NCBI RefSeq assembly: GCF_018143015.1 | Contig: NC_054744.1 | Location: 1,364,001 to 1,428,000, forward strand | Direction: 5' to 3' | Length of the DNA stretch: 64,000 nucleotides | Source of the DNA: Lytechinus variegatus | Taxonomy: Eukaryota > Echinodermata > Echinoidea > Temnopleuroida > Toxopneustidae | Shown here: positions 11,096-20,290 of the stretch, piece after piece | Numbering within the stretch: position 1 is the first letter of the stretch | Layout: every line of letters starts with the position of its first letter | The notes under the pieces: model-generated | The model's database searches: none | Told to the model about the DNA's origin: nothing | Seen by the model: only the letters and a program-made list of their open reading frames with translations | Translations under genes and position numbers: made by a program

Positions 11096-11636
11096 TCAAA
11101 TGATATGTGACAGTATACAAATAGCGAATAGGCATCAGTCAATGGTGCGAGATTTCGCGTGAGGTGAAAGAAGATGCTCTATGAGTTGAATAGAGTATTT
11201 CTTTCTTTCACCGAATGCGAAATCTCACACCATTACACGAATAAGAATATTCGCTGTTTGTGTTGTACAATGCCTCGGAATTTCAAAATATAAAAAAACA
11301 AGAGTTTTCCCTGCAGTAATCTATGAAAAGGGAGCAGAAATATTGAATGCAAAAAGGAAAATCCCGCACGTGACCTTGGGTAGCATTGCGCATTTAGCCA
11401 GCAGGCTTATACATGTACGCGTATTGCACCTTCATTTTTACTGAGCGCAATTAATTAAATTGTATTGTGACGTCATCTCCTAAAGCCGTGCAATGGTACA
11501 TTTTGGATGGTACGTCTTTTGTGCAACGGTACGAATGTTTGACATCCAGCCTCCCATTTGCTTGTGTGCAACAAGCTAAGTAGGCGTTGTACAATGATAT
11601 ACAACAAACAGTGGAAATATTGTCATTCATAGTCAT
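11096..11636. mobile_element. Inserted hairpin sequence(s) splitting the LINE
   Basis: Two palindromic structures lie here. First, arms of about 30 bp at 11150-11180 and 11207-11237 (TGGTGCGAGATTTCGC and its mirror). Second, GTTGTACAATGCCT near 11263 has its inverted partner AGGCGTTGTACAA near 11582. Neither belongs to the LINE on either side. Confidence 0.55.
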
Positions 11637-11842
11637 CAGAGCTGCCAAGTAGTACTGATTTTCAGTATTTAGTACTGAAAAGTGAGAAGAATATGGATAG
11701 TTTCATGTAAAATACTGATTTCTAAAGTTTCATTTGTATGTTTGGTCCTATGGTATTTTTTTGAAATACTGATTTCCTCTCCGAAATACTGATTTTCAGC
11801 TTCAAAAATACTGAAATGTTTCTTTTCAGGTTGGCAGCTCTA
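11637..11842. mobile_element. MITE with GAGCTGCCAA ends
   Basis: Left end AGAGCTGCCAAGTAGTACTG, right end CAGGTTGGCAGCTCT. Inside are repeated AATACTGATTTTCAG words in both orientations. It is about 205 bp. A related copy is at 22491-22650, and a more distant one with GATGCCAAC ends is at 43141-43358. Confidence 0.65.
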
Positions 11843-12406
11843 CATGTACATGTAAGTCATATGTTTATCAAAATATACTCCTAGGTTCTTGATTTTTTTT
11901 CTGAAGGAGTAATGCGAAGATCACCAATTTCAAGTTGAATATCAGGCAATTTCTTCAAATTGTGTGGGGAGGTAGGCAGGTAGCTATGAAAAATTCAGAT
12001 TTTGTGTCATTCAGCTTTAATTTGTTTGTACAGTCATCCACTGTTTGATGTCAAGTATGCATCTCTGCAGTTTATCAAGGGCATTTTGGAGATCTCCTGA
12101 AGGTTTAGGGTCAAAAGATATGTATAACTGAGTATCATCTGCGTAGAGATGATAATTAATAGCATGATGTCTTGCTATGTCTCCCACCGGAAGTGTACCG
12201 GTATATACTGAATAACCTACAGGACTAATAACCGAGCCTTGTGGTAGTCCAAAGTTAGACATTTGGGGTTCGGATAATTCACCCGATATTTCAACTTGAG
12301 GGGACCAACCACTTCGATATGACTTAAACCAGGTCAAAGCAACAGATCTAATTCCGATATAAAACATATAAAAGACATAAGTGAAATTGAAAAATTCATC
12401 CAACAA
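11843..12406 (-). pseudogene. LINE reverse transcriptase fragment
   Basis: On the minus strand the frame 12406-12017 carries reverse transcriptase motifs in order: TWFKSYRSG, FGLPQGSVISPVGYSVYT and the active-site block YHLYADDTQLYISF. It is followed by LNDTKSEFF and, after a frameshift near 11960, DIQLEIGDLRITPSEKK and LGVYFDKHMTY. The 5' part (about two thirds of the ORF) is missing, and the MITE block at 11096-11842 cuts it off from its downstream part. It is the same element as 10465-11094 and nonfunctional. Confidence 0.85.
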
Positions 12407-13834
12407 TATTTAAATTATACTAGCAACTCATGTGGGCGTGAACAAACGAAATACCCTGGTACATATCCTCTAAAGCATTTACACATATCAACTTAAAAAA
12501 TTTGTACTTGAAATGAATTTCTGTGAATGAATTGGCACTTTGTTGAATGTGTACTTCTATCGAAATCTTTTGAATCACGTACCCCTCTCAATCCAAGGTG
12601 GATTTTCCAAAATTTTGCCATAATGATTATGCAGCCACAATCACAGTAGACACTTTCATAAATGAATTTTAATTTCATTTGCTCCGAACATTGACTTCTT
12701 TTTGCCAATCCCCTCCCCCACAAAGTCACAAACATTTACATTGCCCACATACGTCCACCCCCCCCCCCATTATTCTCTCTTTTTCCTTTACACAAATTAA
12801 TTAAAAATAATATTTTATTTTAAATCGTATTTGTTAAGTATTCACTGTAATGACATTCCTCAGGAACATGGGAGGCAAAGAGCAATACAAAGGAAAATAC
12901 ACTGTACGTACATGTATAACTCACATTAAAAATGAGTTGTAATATGATCAAAAGTGTTAATAATATTTAAAAAATTATTACTTATGAAAATTATAACAGA
13001 TTCAATAAATATCTCAATCTAAAAGTTAAAAAAAACACATTCAAATTAAATTGGTTTTGGATCCCATCTAATTTTGGAAGACTCTGATCCCCGGATCAAG
13101 GATTTTGATGCCATGTGCTATTTGTATTCTGTATGTGGCCGTGGCTAGCACGAGTGCAGTGACACAGAACTGGGTAGACACACCGTCACGAAATTAATCA
13201 ACACTTTCAAAAGGTCGATGTAGAGATCAAGACTTTAGAAATTATAGAGTATTTATCGGAATGTAAATGTGAATAAATCATTTTACTGTAATTAATGAGT
13301 TGGACATTATGTCAATCCATTCCTTTGGCTTCAAATGTCATTATTAAGTTTATATTAACGTGATCTAAAGAATTCATGTACCGTAGATGTAGCTAAGGTT
13401 GGGACTAGAAGAAATTAGATTTCGATCGAATTTTGATATTATTTTTGACACAATTATGATAAGATTAGTGACAATATCAACTGAAATTCGTACCATGTAA
13501 ATTTCATTGCCCAACCCAGTTACCCACCGTACCACTCTCTCTTCACTTTATTTTTGAGCGTACTTACTACCATTTTAAAGACGTAAATAATATGAGCAAT
13601 GCGATACGTACACGCAAGGTAAACATCTTCGCGCTTCTTACATAAGAGATTGGGCCTCTAGTCAAGGTCGTATCGTATGTAGCGTATTACATGTAGGTCC
13701 ATGCTCTGAGTGAGTCAAAGAAATCCCAGGAAGAAATCGTGGACAAAATAATCGACAAGTTTATTTTAGGATGCGAAAAGCAATTTTTAAAATATTCAGT
13801 TTTTTGTGTAGATCTACATGTAGGCCTGTTTAAA
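12407..13834. other. Intronic, nothing recognised
   Basis: AT-rich sequence with a C-run near 12755 and several TACATGTA words. No open frame with recognisable content. Confidence 0.5.
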
Positions 13835-14561
13835 CCCTAAAAAGACTGGGGGGGCTGATTCAGCCCCCCCCCCCTCGACATTTTTTGTGATAAATCCGCC
13901 ATGCAAAATTTTTTGACCGCGTCGCTTGCTGACTTTTTACTTTCAAGTCTCGCGCAACTTTTGAGACCAAAATTGTGACCCCCGGGTACGCGGTTTCGAA
14001 ATTACGCAACATTTCTTAAGTGCATGCAGACCCAAAATTACTCAAAAACATGAATTTGTGTACAAATCCAATGCAAATAGTGTTTTTAGCCAAAATTCAT
14101 AAATGTATCATTATTTTTCCTGTTACTGCTTAAAATCAATTAATTATATCTTTTTTATGGTCAGAATCAAGTCCCCGACAATTTCCATTGAAAAAACAAT
14201 AAAAAACAAAGAAATACATAAGAAATTTAGAAAACAATAGAATACATAAGAAAATAAAAGTGATGTTGAAATCTTTTTAAAATAAATTTGATCAGATGCC
14301 TATCTAGAGTATGTGAAACAAAAATTAGCGTTTCAGGTGCATTTTATTAATTAGAGCAAACTTATGATTTTACGCATAAATTAGCATAATTAATGAGACA
14401 TGAGGTTTAGCAGAATTTGATGTTATAGTTTTGTAGATAATGCCATGGGTAACGTGTGTGCCAATTTTTGTCGCGATCGACGGCCGAGATCATAAGGGGG
14501 GGCTGAATCAGCCCCCCCCCCCCGTCTTCTTAGGCATCAAAATAGCCCAGTCTATTTAGGG
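13835..14561. mobile_element. piggyBac-like MITE with terminal hairpins, copy 1
   Basis: The 727-bp unit starts CCCTAAAAAGACTGGG and ends with the inverted CCCAGTCTATTTAGGG. TTAA-type sequence flanks both sides (TTTAAA on the left, TTTAAG on the right). Just inside each end is a palindrome of a G-run, CTGATTCAG and a C-run, able to form a stem of about 11 bp. CCCT starts and TTAA targets are typical of piggyBac elements. No transposase frame is present. A second close copy is at 54495-55189. Confidence 0.75.
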
Positions 14562-14693
14562 TTTAAGTTGTCGTCCACGGTTGTTGGGGAAGTTCACGGT
14601 TGGCGGAATTGCCCTGGAAATTTTCAGGGTAGTCGGCACCCGCCAACAGTGACGCGTGGTAGAGAGAACGTATGCTGCCACTGATTCATAGTA
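14562..14693. other. Spacer between two mobile elements
   Basis: Short intronic spacer. Includes TTGTCGTCCACGGTTG and GGCGGAATTGCC. Nothing recognised. Confidence 0.4.
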
Positions 14694-16309
14694 GGGGAGA
14701 TGGGGGTTAGTTGGAATAGCTGTAAAATACAAATAGATTTTATTTGAGAAACAATATCAGCTTTAAGCAAGGGCTTCAAATGTACCCCATAAAATTTTTA
14801 ACTCTATGATGGTTACTGAAAAAAATCCACCTTGAACAAGACCATTGCAAGCGTTCCAATTTATCCCATACACAGTAATTTGGAACATGGTATGGGTAAG
14901 TTGGGACACTGCATGGTCAATTAATAAGAATTATACTAAAACTACTTACAACTGCAGTACATGTATTACATGGTCTTAGCCTATTTGCTTTATTTTTTTT
15001 TGTTGAACTTTGTGTTTCTTTTATATAGCCACCCACACAAGCCGACTGTAGTAGAATTCCGCGTATTTGTGTGCGTTTGATTTTACATGCAAGTACTATT
15101 GAGCAATTTCGTATACTTCTGCATCAAATTTACATGACAAAAATCAATGGTTTATATTTTTTAATTAATTATGCAAATAAGTGTATGACATTTGCCCTAA
15201 AATTGTTTTTATTGTATGTTTTTGCCTTTTACTCAATTTGTTGAGCTAGTAGAATGCTAATTTTTGGCGAGAGTATCAATTTTTACATTTATAACAAATA
15301 TCCACAAAAAAATTGCAAAAAATATAATTTCTTATGTATTTTTTATTTTTTTGAATTTGTGTTTCTTTGGGTTTTTTTAACCTAAGTTGTTTTTTTTTTC
15401 CGATGAATTTTGTCAGGAACTCTTTTGCGATCATAAATAGCATAAAATAAATTCATTTGAACCAACAAAAGTAAAAATAATCATACATTTATCATTTTTG
15501 GTTGAAAACAATTTGCATTGACCTTGTACAGTGAATCACGTTTTTGAGCAATTTGGGGTCCGACAGGCATGGACAAAATGTTGCGTACATGTAATTTCAA
15601 AATCGCGCACCCAGGCATCGCAAATTTGTTCTCAATGATACGCAAGACTTGAGAATAAAAAGTCAGCAAGTGGTGCGGTCAAAACAAAATTTTGCGCAAC
15701 GGCGTAGTGACGAAATTTGTTGATAAGGATTAATATTGCATTAGGGGCGTACAATAGGCCTTAAATGCACACTCAGACCTAACTGAGAAACAAAACAATC
15801 ATGGTATACAATACATGTTCAGAAGAGTGTGAAATACTGAATGCATTTTTTTTCTCATATCCAATGTTTTATTCATAATTATGTTTAGGGTAAGTTGGAA
15901 CATGTTCCAACTAGCCCCTTCAATTTTGTTCCAATTAAGCCCAAAGGCCCATTTGACATTTATAAGCTTACAACACAAAAGGGACTTCACCATGGCATAA
16001 TTATTACCTTATTTTTTTAGCTTGGTACAAGTGTCTATTATATCCCCAAACTGGCCAACTTGAACTAGAAACCTCTCTGAGATACTAAAAAAATTCTGAA
16101 AGAGAAAAAATTACTCAAAAGGTAAAAAAAAAATCTTTTCTACATGTAACTTCACCAGGCTTGTTGCGCATGTGTTGTCTGTAATATGGTGGATGGCTGT
16201 TGATAATGGCAATAGATTGAGGACAGTATGGCATAAAGTTATTTAAAGACGTTGAAGAAAATTACAATGTTTCAACTTACCCCGCATTCCAACTAACCCC
16301 AATCTCCCC
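14694..16309. mobile_element. 1.6-kb TIR element, GGGGAGAT ends, TA target
   Basis: The left end reads GGGGAGATGGGGGTTAGTTG and the right end is the reverse complement of GGGGAGATTGGGGTTAGTTG. Both are bounded by TA (14692-14693 and 16310-16311). Inner blocks such as GTAAGTTGGAACATG recur near both ends. There is no transposase frame, so it is nonautonomous. A decayed reversed copy of the CCCTAAAAAGACT element sits inside it. Confidence 0.7.
15130..15740 (-). mobile_element. Decayed reversed copy of the CCCTAAAAAGACT element
   Basis: Read on the minus strand it shares ordered blocks with 13835-14561: TGACCGCA...GCTGACTTTTTA, CAAGTCTTGCGTA, TGCGCGATTTTGAAATTAC, CAAATTGCTCAAAAACGTGA, TGTACAAGGTCAATGCAAAT. 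The terminal hairpins are gone. Confidence 0.6.
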
Positions 16310-16433
16310 TAATTGTGAACTCAAACAGTTTAAGAGGATTTACCAAAACTTAAAGGTCATTCACACTTACAAACAAAATATATTTTTAGTTATTTACTAC
16401 ATTATTTTTCTTCTATTTTATCTAATGGCAGGA

Positions 16434-18581
16434 ATGACCAGATTTCAAGTAGATGAAGTCCAAGAGAGTAAGAAAGGCAATGGCCATTCATTGGTGAATT
16501 TTGATGAGGTCAAGACTTCAATGGATGATGGTATGACACCTATAGATCTTCATAACACAACAGACTCTGGTGTAGACCCAGCTATAGTGGATGTTAGCCA
16601 ACCTGTTAAAGTTTTGAAGATACCAAGAGAATTCCGGCTCAAGGTGTTTGTTGTAATACTTTTTATATTGATTGTCATTGGTACTACCTGTATTCTCCTT
16701 TTCTATTCGGAACCACCACTGCATTATAAAGTTGGGAGATTATTGTTCTATGTGGAAAGTAAAACTGTACGTGTGAGCTACAGAGGAAGTAACTACACTC
16801 ACAGCTCTGTTGGGTTAAACTTACCTCTTGTTACTCCTTCAACCTGTGCTACGACCACAGACAGGAGACTTTGTTTAGAATGGAGAGAGTACGGCCAGCT
16901 GGAGATTGATTGGTTAGAATTAGACAACATGGACTGCTATGAATTTACATGGACAGCTATTCATCATGAAGTTATGCATAAAGATTGCTTATCCCTCCAG
17001 AATGCACATTGGTATGGTGGTGCAGTCGTGGCCAACCAACGATGGCCAATCGAGGTTGATGATTTGCCTTCTCAGCCTTTCTTATCCGGAGACGGTTCGT
17101 CACCTTTTGGGCCAGTCGTCGAGCGCTACTGGCTTTCATCCAACGGATTAGGTTTAAGGGTCAATGATTCATCATTTATCTCTGTGAGCATGGATAGTGA
17201 GAGGCAAGAGATGTGTCTGGAGTCTGGTCAGTATGACATCTCCATCCATTCCAATTCTAGCAAGTATGCTCTCCTGCAATACACCATGTGTCTTGCGTCA
17301 GATCTGAAGGCCATTCACAGGAACATGAGCAATAGGTTTACTGTAAGAACAGAGAATGCTCCAGATAGTAATGTCATTACATACCCAACATGGTCCGTAG
17401 CTACACCAGCAGATAAAGCTTCATGGAATGAATCACTGTTGGTAACCACTGCAAATACTCTTCACCACCTTGGATATACCTCGGGCGTATTTGAAATCCC
17501 AACATCATATCAAGCAATTGAAGGAGATCTTGCATTTGATACTACTCGCTTTACAGATGTCTCTGCAATCATGGCAAATATTACAAAACCTGGATTTGGA
17601 TTCACAACAGCTGTCCAGGTTACGCCATACATCAGCACGCAGTCAAAAAACTTCATGGATGGTGTAAGTAATGGGTATTGGGTAAACGATCCTAGGGATC
17701 TAGTTCCCGGGCTTACTAGATGGGGCGACAATGTAGGAGCTGCCCTTGATGTGTCCAGCAATAGTGCCGTCCAATGGTTTAAGAACAAACTTCAGTCCCT
17801 TCAAGCAAGCGGTGTTGATGGTTTCACCTTTGATTATGGTCAAGCAAGTTATTTACCCATTGGCTTCCAAGTAGAGAATGCCCTTGAGATTGCAGATGAG
17901 TATGCCACCAGGTATGTCAATATTGCCAATGAGGTGTCATCACCATTTGTTAGGTGTATGTATCAGTGTCAAAACATTCCATTAGTTGCAGAATTGATTA
18001 GAAAAGACCCTACTTGGGATGAAGAAAATGGCTTAAAAACCATCATTCCAACAGCTCTTACAATGGGTCTCCTAGGCTACCCATATTTCATGCCAGAATT
18101 AAAATATTTGAAGGATGGTTGTAGCCACCCTAAAGACTGTCTCCCATCAAAAGAACTCTTCATAAGGTACATAGAGCTCTCTGCTTTTCTCCCTGCTATG
18201 CAAATACCTACCATCGTAGCAGAATATGATGAAGACACCAGGAGAATCATTAAAAAATGGGTAGATTTTCATCAGGATAACATCGCTCAACGGGTCTTGG
18301 ACCTTGCTCAAGAATTCTCCCAGAAAGGGGATCCTGTTATAAGACCCCTATGGTGGTCAGCTCCTGCCGATCCGGTCGCTTTAAGAATCAACTCAGAGTT
18401 CTTGGTTGGTGATGATCTTCTTGTTGCACCCATCTTAGATGAAGGCACTACCAAGAGACATGTTTATCTTCCTGCTGGAACTTGGCTAGACGAGTCCAAT
18501 CAACAATTATTAGGGGAACGGTGGTTGAGTGATGTCAGTGTTTTATTAGAGGATGTTGCCTATTTCAGGAGAGTGTTGTGA
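16434..18581 (+). CDS. MYORG-like family 31 glycosidase, main coding exon
   Basis: A retaining alpha-glycosidase of family GH31, closest in layout to MYORG, a type II membrane enzyme of the ER/secretory pathway (the human protein acts on alpha-galactosides). Counting from an in-frame ATG at 16425, the frame is 718 codons. Residues 1-70 are a polar cytosolic tail, 71-94 a membrane anchor (VFVVILFILIVIGTT), then a luminal domain with sequons near 123, 247, 277, 300, 335 and 385. The probable nucleophile is D470 in GFTFDYGQASYLP and the probable acid/base D528 in RKDPTWDEENG. GDDLLVAPILDEGTTKRHVY (668-681) is the family's C-terminal block. Length is close to the roughly 714 residues of human MYORG. 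The ATG at 16425 overlaps a good splice acceptor (TCTAATGGCAG), so it is probably intronic. The exon then starts at 16432 and joins the exon at 3919-3958. An oddity at residue 558 is reported in the findings. Confidence 0.9.
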   Translation: MTRFQVDEVQESKKGNGHSLVNFDEVKTSMDDGMTPIDLHNTTDSGVDPAIVDVSQPVKVLKIPREFRLKVFVVILFILIVIGTTCILLFYSEPPLHYKVGRLLFYVESKTVRVSYRGSNYTHSSVGLNLPLVTPSTCATTTDRRLCLEWREYGQLEIDWLELDNMDCYEFTWTAIHHEVMHKDCLSLQNAHWYGGAVVANQRWPIEVDDLPSQPFLSGDGSSPFGPVVERYWLSSNGLGLRVNDSSFISVSMDSERQEMCLESGQYDISIHSNSSKYALLQYTMCLASDLKAIHRNMSNRFTVRTENAPDSNVITYPTWSVATPADKASWNESLLVTTANTLHHLGYTSGVFEIPTSYQAIEGDLAFDTTRFTDVSAIMANITKPGFGFTTAVQVTPYISTQSKNFMDGVSNGYWVNDPRDLVPGLTRWGDNVGAALDVSSNSAVQWFKNKLQSLQASGVDGFTFDYGQASYLPIGFQVENALEIADEYATRYVNIANEVSSPFVRCMYQCQNIPLVAELIRKDPTWDEENGLKTIIPTALTMGLLGYPYFMPELKYLKDGCSHPKDCLPSKELFIRYIELSAFLPAMQIPTIVAEYDEDTRRIIKKWVDFHQDNIAQRVLDLAQEFSQKGDPVIRPLWWSAPADPVALRINSEFLVGDDLLVAPILDEGTTKRHVYLPAGTWLDESNQQLLGERWLSDVSVLLEDVAYFRRVL

Positions 18582-19344
18582 TACACAACAACTCTTCAAA
18601 CAGTTCTCTTTAGTTCATCAAGATAAATAAGGTCAGTAAATTTACTGAAAGAAATGAGAGGGGAAAATTAAAACGTAGCTCCTCTCTTGTTTTTGTTGGT
18701 GCAATCACAGGAAAACCATGGGTTTGAGAAAATATAAAGCATTGACATTGTTCATCAATTGTTTATGTATCTATTGTTATTCAACAGGTTTTACTGAAAC
18801 AATTTACTACAGATACTGTATGTCTGATATTCTATACAGGTGTTCAATGAAAGCAGGATGTTAATATCTGGTACCGAAGTTAGTCATCCAACTTGAGTAC
18901 TATCCATCCATATAATATATCCTACTTGTCTGTGCTATTTGTCTCTCCATGTTAGTGAAATTTATCTTTTATTCAAGAGGTCTGTATCATGCAATCGTTG
19001 TTACAAAGCAAATCTACTTTCCAACTCTAAAAATTATATTTATCAATCCTAAGATTGAATTTTATTTATATGAAAGATTTTAACAAAGACTTTATGGAAA
19101 AGAAATATTGTTAGAACTTTGATAGATTAGATGTAGGCTGAATAAGATGTACAAGTAGTCTGTATTGTATTTCAGTACATTCCTTTTGAAAAATTCCTTG
19201 AATGTTGATCTACAGTATCCAACAGTAGTGAGTATACCCCTCACAAAACCAACTTTTTTTCATTGCAGCTCTTCATCAAAAGATTTTCTCAAATTCAAAC
19301 AAAAGTTAAAGAATCAATGAGACATGACAGGATTCCTCATTTTA
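18582..19344 (+). other. Probable 3' UTR of the glycosidase gene
   Basis: Non-coding sequence after the TGA at 18579-18581. I could not place a convincing polyadenylation signal, so the gene end is open and may lie beyond the transposon, near AATAAA at about 22470. Confidence 0.35.
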
Positions 19345-19811
19345 TTGTCTCGCTTGCATAGCAGAACGGTCTCACTTGCATAGCAGAGCGAGATTGTAGG
19401 CGCTGCTTTACTGACAGCGATGGCATCAACATCAATTCATAACTGAAGGTCAAGTTTTTGAAATGACATCATAACTTAGAAAGTATATGAAACTTGGACA
19501 TAAGGTTAATCCAGTATTACTGAACATCCTGCCAGAGTTTCAGGTCACCTGACCAAGGTCAAAGGTCGTTTTGGGTCAATGAACTTTGGCCAAGTCAGAG
19601 GTATTTGTTAAATTACCATCATAACTTAAAATTTATGGATCTAGTACATAAAACTTGGATATAAGAGTAATCAAGTATCACTGAACATCTCATGCAAGTT
19701 TCATGTCACCTGACCAAGGTCAAAGGTCATTTAAGGTCAATGAACTTTGGCCATTTTGGGGTATTATTGAATTTACCATACTTGATCTGAAAGTTTGTGG
19801 ATCTACATATA
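19345..19811. repeat. AAGGTCAAAGGTCA repeat family, left part (interrupted)
   Basis: Starts with GTCTCGCTTGCATAGCAGA and continues with units carrying GACCAAGGTCAAAGGTC, TCACTGAACATC and CATAAAACTTGG. It is the reverse orientation of the array at 56830-58085. The Tc1 transposon at 19812 splits it, and it resumes at 21554. Confidence 0.75.
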
Positions 19812-19884
19812 CAGTACTCAAAAAAAGTTAAGGACCACTTTTAAAACGTATGTAATTTTTTTTTATATACATCTGTACAAAGTG

Positions 19885-20290
19885 TTTCTACAATCAACAA
19901 CTTCCTGACAACAGCAATGCCAAGATACAGCTGTCCTGAATGCCATCAAACACACTGTAATAAATTTGGTTTCAGTTGTTGCATGATGTCTCTCACATCA
20001 TTGCATATCCTGAAAAGCGGGCCCATTGTGAAGTCGTACAAAAGTGGATTCAAAAGCATTTTCTGTCTTTAGTCTTTACAATCAACAAATTGCTGACAAC
20101 AGTAATGCCAGGATACAGGTGTCCTGAATATCCTCAAACACAATGAAATCAATTTCAAACATGCAGTTCTTTTACGATGTTTCTCACATCATTGCAGTGG
20201 GCCCGTATAAAAGTGGCTTCCAAAGCAATTACTGTCTTTAAAATCAACAACTTGCCTACAACAGCAATGCCAAGACACCACCTAAGTGAA
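19885..20290 (+). repeat. Triplicated leader of the Tc1 transposon
   Basis: The block AATCAACAACTTNCTGACAACA-GNAATGCCAAGA occurs near 19890, 20078 and 20243. The first two are followed by TGTCCTGAAT...TCAAACACA and then CTCACATCATTGCA. The third occurrence is the true coding start. Unit spacing is about 165-190 bp. Confidence 0.7.
20206..20212 (+). promoter_or_regulatory. Putative TATA box of the transposase
   Basis: TATAAAA lies 55 bp before the ATG at 20267, at a sensible distance for a short leader. The older upstream unit has GTACAAAAGTGG at the equivalent place, so only the last unit keeps the TATA form. Confidence 0.45.

Larger units (their letters stand above)
3959..16431 (+). other. 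Intron 1 of MYORG-like gene (inferred)
   Basis: Starts GTAAGA at 3959. Ends with a pyrimidine-rich tract and TGGCAG at 16426-16431. About 12.5 kb, filled with transposon-derived sequence annotated separately. No further coding exon was recognised inside it. Confidence 0.5.

Noticed and set aside
13832..13850. Telomere-like AACCCTAA
   Set aside because: Occurs once at each end of a transposon as part of its termini; not a tandem telomeric repeat.
16425..16433. ATG at 16425 as the true start of the glycosidase
   Set aside because: It lies within a strong splice acceptor (TCTAATGGCAG); the downstream ATG at 16434 or an upstream exon fits better.
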